Assembly (NCBI GenBank): GCA_004555705.1
Contig: SFHI01000030.1
Coordinates: forward strand, 1-14,942
DNA from: Clostridiales bacterium
Lineage (GTDB): Bacteria; Bacillota; Clostridia; Oscillospirales; Oscillospiraceae
Length of the DNA: 14,942 nt
Direction of reading: 5' to 3'
Of the stretch, positions 6,759-13,498 are shown piece by piece (position 1 is the first letter of the stretch; each line of letters begins with the position of its first letter). The translations under genes were made by a program, and so were the position numbers. The notes beneath the pieces are model-generated. The model made no database searches and was not told the origin of the DNA. It saw only the letters and a program-made list of their open reading frames with translations.

Positions 6759-7796
6759 CTATGAGTTTCTCAGACTGGCCAAGGCGGCAGCCTCCCGGGA
6801 AAGGACCTTCTCCGGGGTCAGGCCCAGCCTTTTTCCCGTTTCCTCCGGGCTCAGGGGAAGTCCCCCCTCCAGTCCGAACCGGAGGGTCAGCAGCCTGCCG
6901 TCCTCCTCATCAAGCACCGACAGCAGCTCCTGAATTCTCTGGCGCATCTGGAACAGGGCCGTGTTTTCCACCGGCTGGTCTGCCTCCTCCTGGGTTTCCT
7001 CCGGCTGTGCCGCCCGGGCCGTCCGTTCCAGCGCATTGGCATCGGAGAGCATTTTCTTCACCGTCCGTGTGGTTTCCGGGCTCATATGTAGCTCCTCGGC
7101 AATCTCCTCCAGGGTGGGGTTCCTTCCCAGCTCCGCCAGGAGCCGCTGGTCCACCGCCCGGTAATCCTCCATAGCCTGCCGGATTCTCTGTCCCACGCCC
7201 GCGTCCCGGGCGGAAACTACCACCGCTTTTGCCATATAGAAGCGGATCAGGCGGTCCCGGAGGGCGGGATAATCTCCTCCGGAGTAGCTTTGCACCGCTT
7301 CCCACAGCCCCAAGCTTCCCTCCTGGATCAAATCCAGCAGCAGGACGCCGAAGCCCGTGTACTCCCCTGCCAGCTGAATCACCCGGCTTAACCCCAGGTT
7401 GGTCAGAGGCTCTCTGGCGCTCTCGTCCCCCGCGGCGCAGCGCTCCGCCAGGATACGCTCATCCCCACAGGCAGGAAGTCCGGCCAGCTCCTCCAGATAC
7501 AGCCGCAGCGGGTCTCCCTCCTCCAGTTTTCGGGGCGAAAGCCCGGTTTTCACCAGCTCCGCCTCCCGGCGCAGCCGCAGTCCGGCTTCACCGGTAATCG
7601 TGGGCCGGGGCAGATCCGCCACAGAGAGGTTCATGCACGCCTCCTCCAGGCTATGCAGCGCGTCCTCCAGAGCGTCACCGCCCTCCCCCTCCAGCAGGGC
7701 AAGCATTTTCCCGGCGAATACCGTATCCCCCGCCTGTCGGGTGCTTAAAAACGCCTCCCAGGGAGTCCGCCCAAAGGAATACTCCAATTCCATCAT
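6759..7796 (-). CDS. Divergent sigma-70-like protein with degenerate DNA-binding regions
   Basis: A 345-residue protein whose layout is that of a primary sigma factor. An acidic N-terminal helical part (about 10-62, FAGKMLALLEGEGGDALEDA...) resembles region 1.1. Region 1.2 is near 94-125 (DPLRLYLEELAGL). Regions 2.1-2.2 are well kept (LLLDLIQEGSLGLWEAVQSY, 152-171), the part that binds RNA polymerase core. Region 3 is recognisable (GRNPTLEEIAEELHMSPETT, 224-243) and region 4 lies at 286-343 with LTLRFGLEGG. What is unusual is that the -10 reading segment (expected YATWWIRQAITR) is replaced by RFYMAKAVVVSARDAG, and the -35 recognition helix (expected RERVRQIE) by TPEKVLSREAAALASLR. The gene overlaps the upstream sigma gene by ATGA. 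It could be a sigma with altered specificity, a non-promoter-binding core competitor, or a decaying paralogue. An in-frame ATG at 7793 is an alternative start. Confidence 0.85.
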   Translation of the reverse strand: MMELEYSFGRTPWEAFLSTRQAGDTVFAGKMLALLEGEGGDALEDALHSLEEACMNLSVADLPRPTITGEAGLRLRREAELVKTGLSPRKLEEGDPLRLYLEELAGLPACGDERILAERCAAGDESAREPLTNLGLSRVIQLAGEYTGFGVLLLDLIQEGSLGLWEAVQSYSGGDYPALRDRLIRFYMAKAVVVSARDAGVGQRIRQAMEDYRAVDQRLLAELGRNPTLEEIAEELHMSPETTRTVKKMLSDANALERTARAAQPEETQEEADQPVENTALFQMRQRIQELLSVLDEEDGRLLTLRFGLEGGLPLSPEETGKRLGLTPEKVLSREAAALASLRNS

Positions 7797-8662
7797 TCCA
7801 AAAAGTCCTCCAATCCAACGCCCGCGCCCATTTTGTGGAGCTTGTCCATGGCCTGCATTTCAATCTGCCGGACCCGCTCCTTGGAAATACCCAGCATCTG
7901 GCCGATCTCCTCCAGGGAATGGATGCGGCCGTCCTCCATGCCGAAATGGAGCCGCAGTATCCGCTGCTGGCGTTCATTGAGGGCGGAGAGCAGGGAGTCC
8001 ATGGTGGACACCAGCTCCTGACGAACCAGCTCCTCCTGGGGCTGGGGGGCCTGGATGTCCTCCAGCAGCATTCCCAGCGTGCCGTCCTCCCCGTCCCCGG
8101 TGGGCACGTCCAGCGAGCAGATTTCGGGGGTCAGCTGCAGCAGCTCCTCCACCTTTGCCTGGGGGATGCCGGTTTTCCCGGCAATTTCCCAGCTGGTGGG
8201 CTCCTCGCCGGTTTCCTGCCGGAGGGCATTGCGGACCTGATTGACCTTGCGCATCCGCTCGGCGGTGTGCATGGGCACCCGGATCAGGCAGCCGTGATTC
8301 ATGAGGCACCGGGTCACTCCCTGCCGAATCCATTTGGTGGCATAGGTGGAGAACCGGTAGTCCAGGGTATAGTCAAATTTTCTGGCCGCCGCCAGCAGGC
8401 CGATGGACCCCTCCTGAATCAGGTCCATCAGCGGCACGCCCCGCCCGGCGTACTCTCTGGCGACGCTGACCACCAGCCGCAGATTGGAATTCACCATCTG
8501 CCGGATGGCGTCCTCGTCCCCCTGAGCACAGCGCCGGGCCAGCTCCCGCTCTTCCTCGGCGGTCAGCAGCGGATATCTGCGGATTTCACTCAAAAACTGG
8601 CGGGCATCCTCTTCTCCGCTGCTGATGGGTGTCTGCTCCTCACGATCCAGTAATTCTGTCAT
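7793..8662 (-). CDS. RpoD-like sigma-70 factor lacking region 1.1
   Basis: A 289-residue sigma-70 factor, shorter than the usual 350-400 residue clostridial RpoD because region 1.1 is missing. Region 1.2 starts at about residue 20 (DARQFLSEIRRYPLLTAEEE). Regions 2.1-2.2 contain NSNLRLVVSVAREYAGRG and LMDLIQEGSIGLLAAARKFD. Region 2.3-2.4 reads FSTYATKWIRQGVTR (104-118); the first Trp of the usual WWIRQ, which helps melt the -10 element, is Lys110, whereas the Gln and Thr that read the -12 base are kept. Region 3.0 has IRVPMHTAERM, and region 4.2 has LEEIGQMLGISKERVRQIE (250-268), an intact -35 recognition helix. ATG 8662 overlaps the dnaG stop. Position beside dnaG is that of rpoD, but the Trp change and missing region 1.1 make a secondary (group 2) sigma possible. 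Confidence 0.92.
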   Translation of the reverse strand: MTELLDREEQTPISSGEEDARQFLSEIRRYPLLTAEEERELARRCAQGDEDAIRQMVNSNLRLVVSVAREYAGRGVPLMDLIQEGSIGLLAAARKFDYTLDYRFSTYATKWIRQGVTRCLMNHGCLIRVPMHTAERMRKVNQVRNALRQETGEEPTSWEIAGKTGIPQAKVEELLQLTPEICSLDVPTGDGEDGTLGMLLEDIQAPQPQEELVRQELVSTMDSLLSALNERQQRILRLHFGMEDGRIHSLEEIGQMLGISKERVRQIEMQAMDKLHKMGAGVGLEDFLE

Positions 8663-10404
8663 GCTTTGATTCCTTTTCTTTCCTTCATCTTATTCCGCAG
8701 CAGCATCAGGTCATCCTCGCTGCGGACATTGGCGGACTGGTACTCCTGCTGCACCGTGCGCACACAGTCCTGAAGCGCCCGTTCCGATACCGGACCCTGC
8801 TGCCGCTGGAGAATGCCCGCCATATGGGACATTTCCTCCGGCGTCAGGTCCTCCAGCACGGAAAGTGACACCTCCAGGCCTTCCCCGTGCCGCCGCTCCA
8901 GCTGGCTGAACACCCGTCCCAGCAGCGGGCAGGAAAACATCTCCTCACGCAGACTCGTAACACTGTCCAGCAGCGCCGGTTCCCGCAGAACCATGGCAAG
9001 GATTTCCTCCTCCGCCATGGCGGATTTCATATTGTCGTAGCGGATGCTCCGAACCTTGGGCTGCAGGTTTCTGGCCGGGGAAAGGTCAATCTTCTCCTGC
9101 TTTTTCTTCTCCCTGGCCTGGAGCCGCTTATAGGCCTTGTTGATCTCAATTTTGATGGCGTCATAGCTGATAGAGGCCGCCTCCGCCGCCCGGGTGCCGT
9201 AAATCTCCCGCTGGACAGCATTCCCAAGCCCAGCGATAAACTCCGAAGCCTCGGCAATGAAACGAACCCGCTCTTCGTCCTGACTCAGATCGTATTTTCT
9301 CAGGATGGCATTCAGCTGATACTCCACCCGGTTGGAGGATTCCTCCAGCAGCAGCTTAAACCGATCGGCTCCGAACTTTTTTAAGTATTCATCGGGGTCC
9401 TTGGCATCCCGCATTTTCAGCACCTTTACCTGAAGGCCCGCTTTTTCCAGCATGGGAATGGCCCGCTGGGTGGCGTTCTGCCCCGCCTGATCCCCGTCGT
9501 AGATCAGCACCACCTGCTCGGTGTAGCGGCTGAGCAGGGTTGCGTGCTCCTCCGTCAGGGAGGTTCCCAGGGAAGCCACGGCGCAGTCGAAGCCATACTG
9601 GTGCAGCGCCACCGCGTCCATGTATCCCTCCACCAGGATCAGATAGCCCAGCTTGCTTTTCCTGGCCAGATTCAGGGCAAAGAGGTTTTTCCGCTTGTTG
9701 AAAATAAGGGTTTCCGGGGAATTTAAGTATTTGGGGGTGGAATCATCCATCACCCGGCCGCCGAAGCCGATGACGTTGCCCCGGACATCGATGATGGGGA
9801 ACATCAGTCGGTTGCGGAACCGGTCGTAGATTCTGCCGTTCTTCTGGGAAACGGACACCAGGCCGCTTTCCTTCAGCTCCTCCTCGGTATAGCCCTTGGC
9901 CAGCATGGCCTTTGTCAAAGCGTCCCAGGAATCAGGGGCAAAGCCGATGCCGAATTTCGTCAGGGTGGACTGGGGCATTCCCCGCTTCTTCGCGTACTCC
10001 AGACCCGCGCGCCCCTGGGGGGCATAGAGCTGGGCATTGAAGAACCGGGCAGCCTCCTTGCTCAGGGCCCACAGCCGCTCCTGCTGGCGGTAGCGGCTCT
10101 GGTACTGTTCGTCGTCAGGCACCTCCATACCAACCCGTTTGGCCAGGGCCCGGACGGCGTCCGGGTAGCTCAGGCCCTCGATTTCCATCTGGAAATTGAT
10201 CACCCCGCCGCCTTTGTGGCAGCCGAAGCAGTAGTATATCCCCTTGTCGGGAGACACCGAGAAGGAGGCGGTTTTCTCCCCGTGGAAGGGACACAGGCCA
10301 AAGAGGTTGGAGCCGGAGCGCTTCAGGGTGACATACTGCCCCACCACGTCTTCAATTGGATTGCGAGCCGTCAGCTCATCGATAAACGCGGGAGGAAACG
10401 CCAT
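8659..10404 (-). CDS. dnaG: DNA primase
   Basis: A 581-residue primase that lays RNA primers at the replication fork. The N-terminal CHC2-type zinc domain has Cys38, His41, Cys59 and Cys62 (LCPFHGEKT and YYCFGCHKGG). The polymerase core follows, with RFRNRLMFPI and GFGGRVMDDSTPKYLNSPET. The TOPRIM fold has Glu259 in LVEGYMDAVAL and the metal-binding Asp303/Asp305 in IYDGDQAGQN. The last 150 residues are the helical helicase-interaction region (EEEILAMVLREPALLDSV). ATG 10404 is preceded by a G-rich GGGGGTG ribosome site. It heads the operon with the two sigma genes. No clear promoter is visible in the 35 bases before the repeat element that begins at 10439, so its promoter may lie in or beyond that element. 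Confidence 0.97.
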   Translation of the reverse strand: MAFPPAFIDELTARNPIEDVVGQYVTLKRSGSNLFGLCPFHGEKTASFSVSPDKGIYYCFGCHKGGGVINFQMEIEGLSYPDAVRALAKRVGMEVPDDEQYQSRYRQQERLWALSKEAARFFNAQLYAPQGRAGLEYAKKRGMPQSTLTKFGIGFAPDSWDALTKAMLAKGYTEEELKESGLVSVSQKNGRIYDRFRNRLMFPIIDVRGNVIGFGGRVMDDSTPKYLNSPETLIFNKRKNLFALNLARKSKLGYLILVEGYMDAVALHQYGFDCAVASLGTSLTEEHATLLSRYTEQVVLIYDGDQAGQNATQRAIPMLEKAGLQVKVLKMRDAKDPDEYLKKFGADRFKLLLEESSNRVEYQLNAILRKYDLSQDEERVRFIAEASEFIAGLGNAVQREIYGTRAAEAASISYDAIKIEINKAYKRLQAREKKKQEKIDLSPARNLQPKVRSIRYDNMKSAMAEEEILAMVLREPALLDSVTSLREEMFSCPLLGRVFSQLERRHGEGLEVSLSVLEDLTPEEMSHMAGILQRQQGPVSERALQDCVRTVQQEYQSANVRSEDDLMLLRNKMKERKGIKA

Positions 10405-10475
10405 CCCCTCACCCCCTAACCAGCTTAATAGTTGAATTGTGAATCAGTGGACAGTTGACAGTGGACAGTTAAGGT

Positions 10476-10488
10476 GTCCCTTCGGGAC
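10476..10488. repeat. Small hairpin in left outer arm
   Basis: GTCCC-TTC-GGGAC is a perfect 5-bp stem. The corresponding site in the right arm (10781-10795) has a different but also perfectly paired stem. Confidence 0.65.
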
Positions 10489-10531
10489 GAATAGAAAAGA
10501 AATCGATAAATAGGTGTTTGGCGAGTAAACG

Positions 10532-10578
10532 CTGTCATTGCGAGACCAGTGCGCACACTGGTCGTGGCAATCCCCCGG
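10532..10578 (+). repeat. Left inner arm, GTCATTGCGA...GTGGCAATC repeat
   Basis: This 47-base unit contains ACCAGTGCGCACACTGGT, itself an inverted repeat with ACCAGTG/CACTGGT arms. It is matched on the opposite strand at 10664-10708 with only two one-base gaps. Confidence 0.8.
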
Positions 10579-10663
10579 TTGAATGGAACCAGGTAACGAT
10601 TACAACCAAGAACCGTAACAATCTCCGTTTTTTCGGGTAATTTTCGGTACATTTCCCCTCTAT

Positions 10664-10708
10664 CCGGGGGATTGCCACACCAGTGTGCGCACTGGTTCGC
10701 AATGACAG
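10664..10708 (-). repeat. Right inner arm, GTCATTGCGA...GTGGCAATC repeat
   Basis: A 45-base inverted copy of 10532-10578. The 85 bases between the two arms show no gene and no obvious further repeat. Confidence 0.8.
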
Positions 10709-10780
10709 GTAATTTGCAACGCACCCTTACAAACACCAATTTACCGGACTGCCGCGATCATCTGACGGTCATTTTTAATC

Positions 10781-10795
10781 ATCCCCGAAGGGGAT
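10781..10795. repeat. Small hairpin in right outer arm
   Basis: ATCCCC-GAA-GGGGAT is a perfect 6-bp stem, the counterpart of the hairpin at 10476-10488 with compensating differences. Confidence 0.65.
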
Positions 10796-10871
10796 ACCAC
10801 AACTGTCCACTGTCAACTTTCAACTGTCAACTAATTCACGAAAGAACAACATCCGTCCATATCAAGCAGCC

Positions 10872-11321
10872 TCAGGAATGCTGCTTCCTGATCCGCTCCC
10901 CTGTTTTTCCGGAGGACTCGCGCGCGTTCTCCTTGTTCAAAAGGAAAGCGGCTACGAATTCTCCCAGCATCAGCACAGGCAGCAGCACATTGGGCACCAC
11001 CACCGTTTCCCCCCGAAAAACCACCGGCAGTACCGCAGCGGTGGCCGCGGCAAAGGCCGTCCACTTCACGGCAGTGACGAGGCCGTTCTTCTTCAGCGCC
11101 ACCGCCGCCACCGCAAGCACGGTGCTCACAATGCACAATATCGCGGCCATGGGAACCACCATCTGGACCCCAAGGCCCGGAATCAGAGAAAAATAGGAGT
11201 AATACTGAACACTGCCCGCATTGCTGTCAAACACCATCACGCTGTCCACCGTTGTCGCCAGCAGCACTGCCATGACAGGCAGCACGATCAGCAGGAGCTT
11301 CAGAATCTTCTGTTTGTTCAT
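10872..11321 (-). CDS. Four-helix integral membrane protein, function unknown
   Basis: A 149-residue protein that I do not recognise. It has a basic N-terminus (MNKQKILK) and four probable membrane helices, roughly residues 7-24 (LLLIVLPVMAVLLATTVD), 49-75 (VQMVVPMAAILCIVSTVLAVAAVAL), 82-98 (TAVKWTAFAAATAAVLP) and 106-126 (VVVPNVLLPVLMLGEFVAAFLL). It ends in a charged tail (NKENARESSGKTGERIRKQHS). The loop after helix 1 (FDSNAGSVQYYSYFSLIPG) is polar and probably outside. The frame also has an ATG at 11327, but GGGAGG abuts it and is 6 nt from the ATG at 11321, so I choose the latter. It has its own promoter overlapping the end of the dgt-like gene. It and the repeat element separate dgt from dnaG, genes often adjacent in clostridia. 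Confidence 0.8.
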   Translation of the reverse strand: MNKQKILKLLLIVLPVMAVLLATTVDSVMVFDSNAGSVQYYSYFSLIPGLGVQMVVPMAAILCIVSTVLAVAAVALKKNGLVTAVKWTAFAAATAAVLPVVFRGETVVVPNVLLPVLMLGEFVAAFLLNKENARESSGKTGERIRKQHS

Positions 11322-11327
11322 AGACAT

Positions 11328-11333
11328 CCTCCC
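11328..11333 (-). promoter_or_regulatory. Ribosome binding site deciding the start of the membrane protein
   Basis: GGGAGG on the minus strand directly touches the first ATG (11327) and has a 6-nt spacer to the second (11321), favouring the second. Confidence 0.65.
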
Positions 11334-11343
11334 AGGACTTTTG

Positions 11344-11352
11344 ATTATACCA
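11344..11352 (-). promoter_or_regulatory. Extended -10 promoter of the membrane protein gene
   Basis: TGGTATAAT on the minus strand is a consensus extended -10. The -35 position, inside the last codons of the dgt-like gene (11367-11372), reads TGGAAT and is weak. Predicted transcription starts near 11337, leaving a leader of about 16 nt that holds the ribosome site. Confidence 0.55.
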
Positions 11353-11354
11353 CA

Positions 11355-12368
11355 TTATCCCCGAACATTCCAGCCCGAGGGAATAAAAATCTCCGTATAT
11401 TTGTCCACGGCGTACTTGTCCGTCATGCCGGCGATGTAGTCGCACACCGTCCGGCCCAGGCCGTCGAAGCTGAGCTGGGGCTGGAAATCCTCCGGCAGCG
11501 CCTCCGGGTGCTCGATGTAGTATGCGTAGAGCCGCTGAAGCATGGCCCGTGCCTTGCTCTCCTCCCCCTTGGCAATGGGGTTGCGGTAAACCCGTTCGAA
11601 CATGAAGCCACGCAGGTCCCGCAGGGCCTTGTCCACCTCCGGCGTCATACAGATGCTCCCCGCCTCCCGGGAAGTGCGGATCATGTCGCAGACCAGGGTG
11701 TTGATCCGCTGGCTGTGGTTTATACCCAGCAGACCCGAAATACTTTTGGGAATGTCCTCGTTGGTCAGAATTCCCGCCCGAATGGCATCGTCAATGTCAT
11801 GGTTCACATAGGCAATCTGATCCGAACGGCGGACAATCTGGCCCTCCAGGGTTTCCGGCACGCTGGGCCCCGTATGACCCAGAATTCCCATGCGCACCTC
11901 GAAGCTTAAGTTCAGTCCCTGGCCGTCCTTCTCCAGGATGTCCACCACCCGCAGGCTCTGTTCATTGTGGCGGAAGGGCTGCCCCCAGCATTCCGTCAGG
12001 GCGGTTTCTCCGGCGTGTCCGAAGGGGGTGTGGCCCAGATCATGGCCCATGGCAATGGCCTCAGCCAGGTCCTCGTTGAGCCCCAGGGCCCGGGTAATGG
12101 TTCCCGCGATCCGGGACACCTCCAAAGTATGGGTCATCCGGGTGCGGTAATGGTCCCCCTCCGGCCGCAGGAACACCTGGGTCTTGTGCATCAGCCGCCG
12201 GAAAGCCTTGGAGTGGACGATCCGGTCAATGTCCCGCTGGTAGCAGGTCCGCACGTCCTCCTCCCTGGGCTCCTCCTGCCGGGGCCGTCCCCGGGATTGA
12301 TCGGCAAAGGCCGCCATGGGACTCAGCCTGTCGTGCTCAGCCTGCTCCAGTTCTTCCCGTACTGTCAT
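11355..12368 (-). CDS. dgt: HD-domain dNTP triphosphohydrolase (dGTPase-like)
   Basis: A 337-residue deoxynucleoside triphosphate triphosphohydrolase-like protein. The family cleaves dNTPs to the nucleoside and triphosphate, shaping the dNTP pool. The HD metal site is visible: H80 in YRTRMTHTLEVSRIA, H109-D110 in AMGHDLGHTPFGHAGE, and D183 in RRSDQIAYVNHDIDD. The N-terminal YQRDIDRIVHSKAFRRLMHKTQVF is also characteristic. The length fits the short type-2-like clade rather than the 500-residue E. coli Dgt, so true substrate preference is uncertain. The frame runs upstream to 12542, but that extension is out of character and overlaps the acetyltransferase; ATG 12368 has GGGGGG 7 nt upstream. 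It follows the acetyltransferase gene by 23 nt, in the hflX operon. Confidence 0.94.
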   Translation of the reverse strand: MTVREELEQAEHDRLSPMAAFADQSRGRPRQEEPREEDVRTCYQRDIDRIVHSKAFRRLMHKTQVFLRPEGDHYRTRMTHTLEVSRIAGTITRALGLNEDLAEAIAMGHDLGHTPFGHAGETALTECWGQPFRHNEQSLRVVDILEKDGQGLNLSFEVRMGILGHTGPSVPETLEGQIVRRSDQIAYVNHDIDDAIRAGILTNEDIPKSISGLLGINHSQRINTLVCDMIRTSREAGSICMTPEVDKALRDLRGFMFERVYRNPIAKGEESKARAMLQRLYAYYIEHPEALPEDFQPQLSFDGLGRTVCDYIAGMTDKYAVDKYTEIFIPSGWNVRG

Positions 12369-12391
12369 CGGAATGCCCCCCGTCAGAAAGA

Positions 12392-12856
12392 TTACAGCCG
12401 GGCCTCGTATATCCTGGAGGTCTCCCCCCAGGGATGATACCCGGTGCCGATGAAAGAAAAGCCGTAATGCTCGTAATAGCCGATATGGTCCGTACAGAGG
12501 TACAGCCTGGAAAAGCCGCCTCTGCTGGCATCCTCCCTGCACTTGTCAATCAGCAGCTTACCATACCCATGGCCCCGGTATTCCGGTTCGATGTACAATG
12601 CGCACAGCCAGGGATACAGGTCCATCCGGCTGATAAAATCATTGGTAATCAGTCCCGCGCAGCCCATGACCCTTTCCCCATCCCGCAGCAGATACCATTG
12701 GGGCAGGGGCGCCTCGGCGCTGACGCAGTGGCGGATGCAGTCATCGTATACCATCGCGCTGTCCTCACTGGCCCAGTGCTTCTGAAAATAGGCAATGGCC
12801 GCGTCCGTGTAAGAAGGATTCTCTCTAACCGATACAATGTTCATTTCATTTTCCAT
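12392..12856 (-). CDS. GNAT family N-acetyltransferase
   Basis: A 154-residue single-domain GNAT protein, which would transfer an acetyl group from acetyl-CoA to an amine. The acetyl-CoA pyrophosphate loop is seen at about 88-100 (YIEPEYRGHGYGK, fitting R/Q-x-x-G-x-G/A). The C-terminal LYLCTDHIGYYEHYGFSFIGTGYHPWGE is the usual tyrosine-containing end (YYEHYGF). The N-terminal substrate half gives no clue to the acceptor. ATG 12856 immediately follows the stop of the YigZ-family gene, with AGGGGG 8 nt upstream inside that gene's end; ATG 12844 is a weaker alternative. Coupled translation with its neighbours is likely. Confidence 0.9.
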   Translation of the reverse strand: MENEMNIVSVRENPSYTDAAIAYFQKHWASEDSAMVYDDCIRHCVSAEAPLPQWYLLRDGERVMGCAGLITNDFISRMDLYPWLCALYIEPEYRGHGYGKLLIDKCREDASRGGFSRLYLCTDHIGYYEHYGFSFIGTGYHPWGETSRIYEARL

Positions 12857-13495
12857 TCACGTTTCCCCCTTTTGCAAAGGAAATGCCCGGTATTCCTTCC
12901 CGGTTTCCATTCCCTCCACACTTCCCGCCGTAAGGTCCGTCAGGGCATCCAGAAACGGCTGGGCCTGATTCTCCGGAAACAGCAGCTCCAGCTCCACCTC
13001 CGCGCCGAAGTCGGTTTTCCGGACAATGCCGCCATAGGCGGCCACCTCCAGCTTCACCCGCTCGTAGTAGGTGTAGGGGCAGGGCACATAAAGTGCCGTC
13101 CATACCCGCTTCATGGACTTCCCCGCCGCGTCCACGGCGATTTTGGCTCCTTTGGTGTAGGCCCGCACCAGTCCCCCGGCCCCCAGCAGAATCCCGCCGA
13201 AATACCGGGTCACCACGCAGACCACGTTATACAACCCCTCCCGCTGCAGCACCTGCAGCATGGGCATCCCGGCAGTGCCCCCCGGCTCCCCGTCGTCGGA
13301 GAACCGGACCGCTCCGTCCCGGATGATATAGGCCCAGCAGTTGTGGGTGGCGTCGTAGTGCTTCTTTTTCATCTGCTGAATCTTTTGAAGGGCTTCCTCT
13401 TCCGTCTCCACCAGCCACACCCTTCCGATGAAGCGGGACTTTTTTTCAATGAATTCATCCTCACCAAAGCCGGAGGGCACCAGATACTCGTCCAA
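12857..13495 (-). CDS. YigZ/IMPACT family protein
   Basis: A 212-residue YigZ-family (UPF0029 + DUF1949) protein. Residues about 15-125 form the IMPACT N-terminal domain with EKKSRFIGRV, HNCWAYIIRDGAVRFSDDGE, PGGTAGMPMLQVL and VVTRYFGGILLGAGGLVRAY. The rest is the small C-terminal ferredoxin-like domain (PYTYYERVKLEVAAYGGIV). Eukaryotic IMPACT binds Gcn1 on ribosomes; bacterial YigZ has been linked to translation or nucleic-acid binding, but its role is unsettled. The start is TTG 13495, supported by AAGGAG nine nt upstream and by a 3-nt gap to the hflX stop. Sitting behind hflX, another ribosome-linked gene, it fits a translation stress theme. Confidence 0.93.
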   Translation of the reverse strand: MDEYLVPSGFGEDEFIEKKSRFIGRVWLVETEEEALQKIQQMKKKHYDATHNCWAYIIRDGAVRFSDDGEPGGTAGMPMLQVLQREGLYNVVCVVTRYFGGILLGAGGLVRAYTKGAKIAVDAAGKSMKRVWTALYVPCPYTYYERVKLEVAAYGGIVRKTDFGAEVELELLFPENQAQPFLDALTDLTAGSVEGMETGKEYRAFPLQKGET

Positions 13496-13498
13496 GCG

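Larger units (their letters stand above)
10439..10839. repeat. Composite 400-bp element of nested inverted repeats
   Basis: This fills the 467-base gap between dnaG and the membrane protein gene. Outer arms (about 10439-10490 and 10780-10839) both read, outside in, GTGAAT, then tandem TTGACAG/TGGACAGTT words, then a small hairpin with a TTC loop (10476-10488 and 10781-10795). Inner arms (10532-10578 and 10664-10708) are identical apart from two single-base gaps and carry the CTGTCATTGCGA...GTGGCAATCCCC pattern known from dispersed repeats in many bacteria. Between outer and inner arms both sides also share an AAATNGGTGTTTG word. No transposase is present, and open frames through it are repeat artefacts. 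The layout could be a MITE or two repeat types inserted one into another. Confidence 0.75.

Noticed and set aside
10425..10739. Minus-strand open frame of 104 codons in the repeat element
   Set aside because: It lies wholly in nested inverted repeats; its residues simply translate the GTCATTGCGA repeat twice, and there is no ribosome site.
10441..10840. CRISPR array suspected from repeated TGGACAGTT and TGTCAACT words
   Set aside because: The words are too short and irregular, there are no equal spacers, and they belong to inverted arms.
10864..10886. AAGCAGC/GCTGCTT hairpin at the end of the membrane protein gene as a terminator
   Set aside because: Only 7 bp, overlaps the stop codon, and has no T tract on the minus strand.
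12369..12542. N-terminal extension of the dgt-like frame up to 12542
   Set aside because: It overlaps the acetyltransferase gene, has Arg/Leu-rich out-of-frame character, and ATG 12368 has a good ribosome site.
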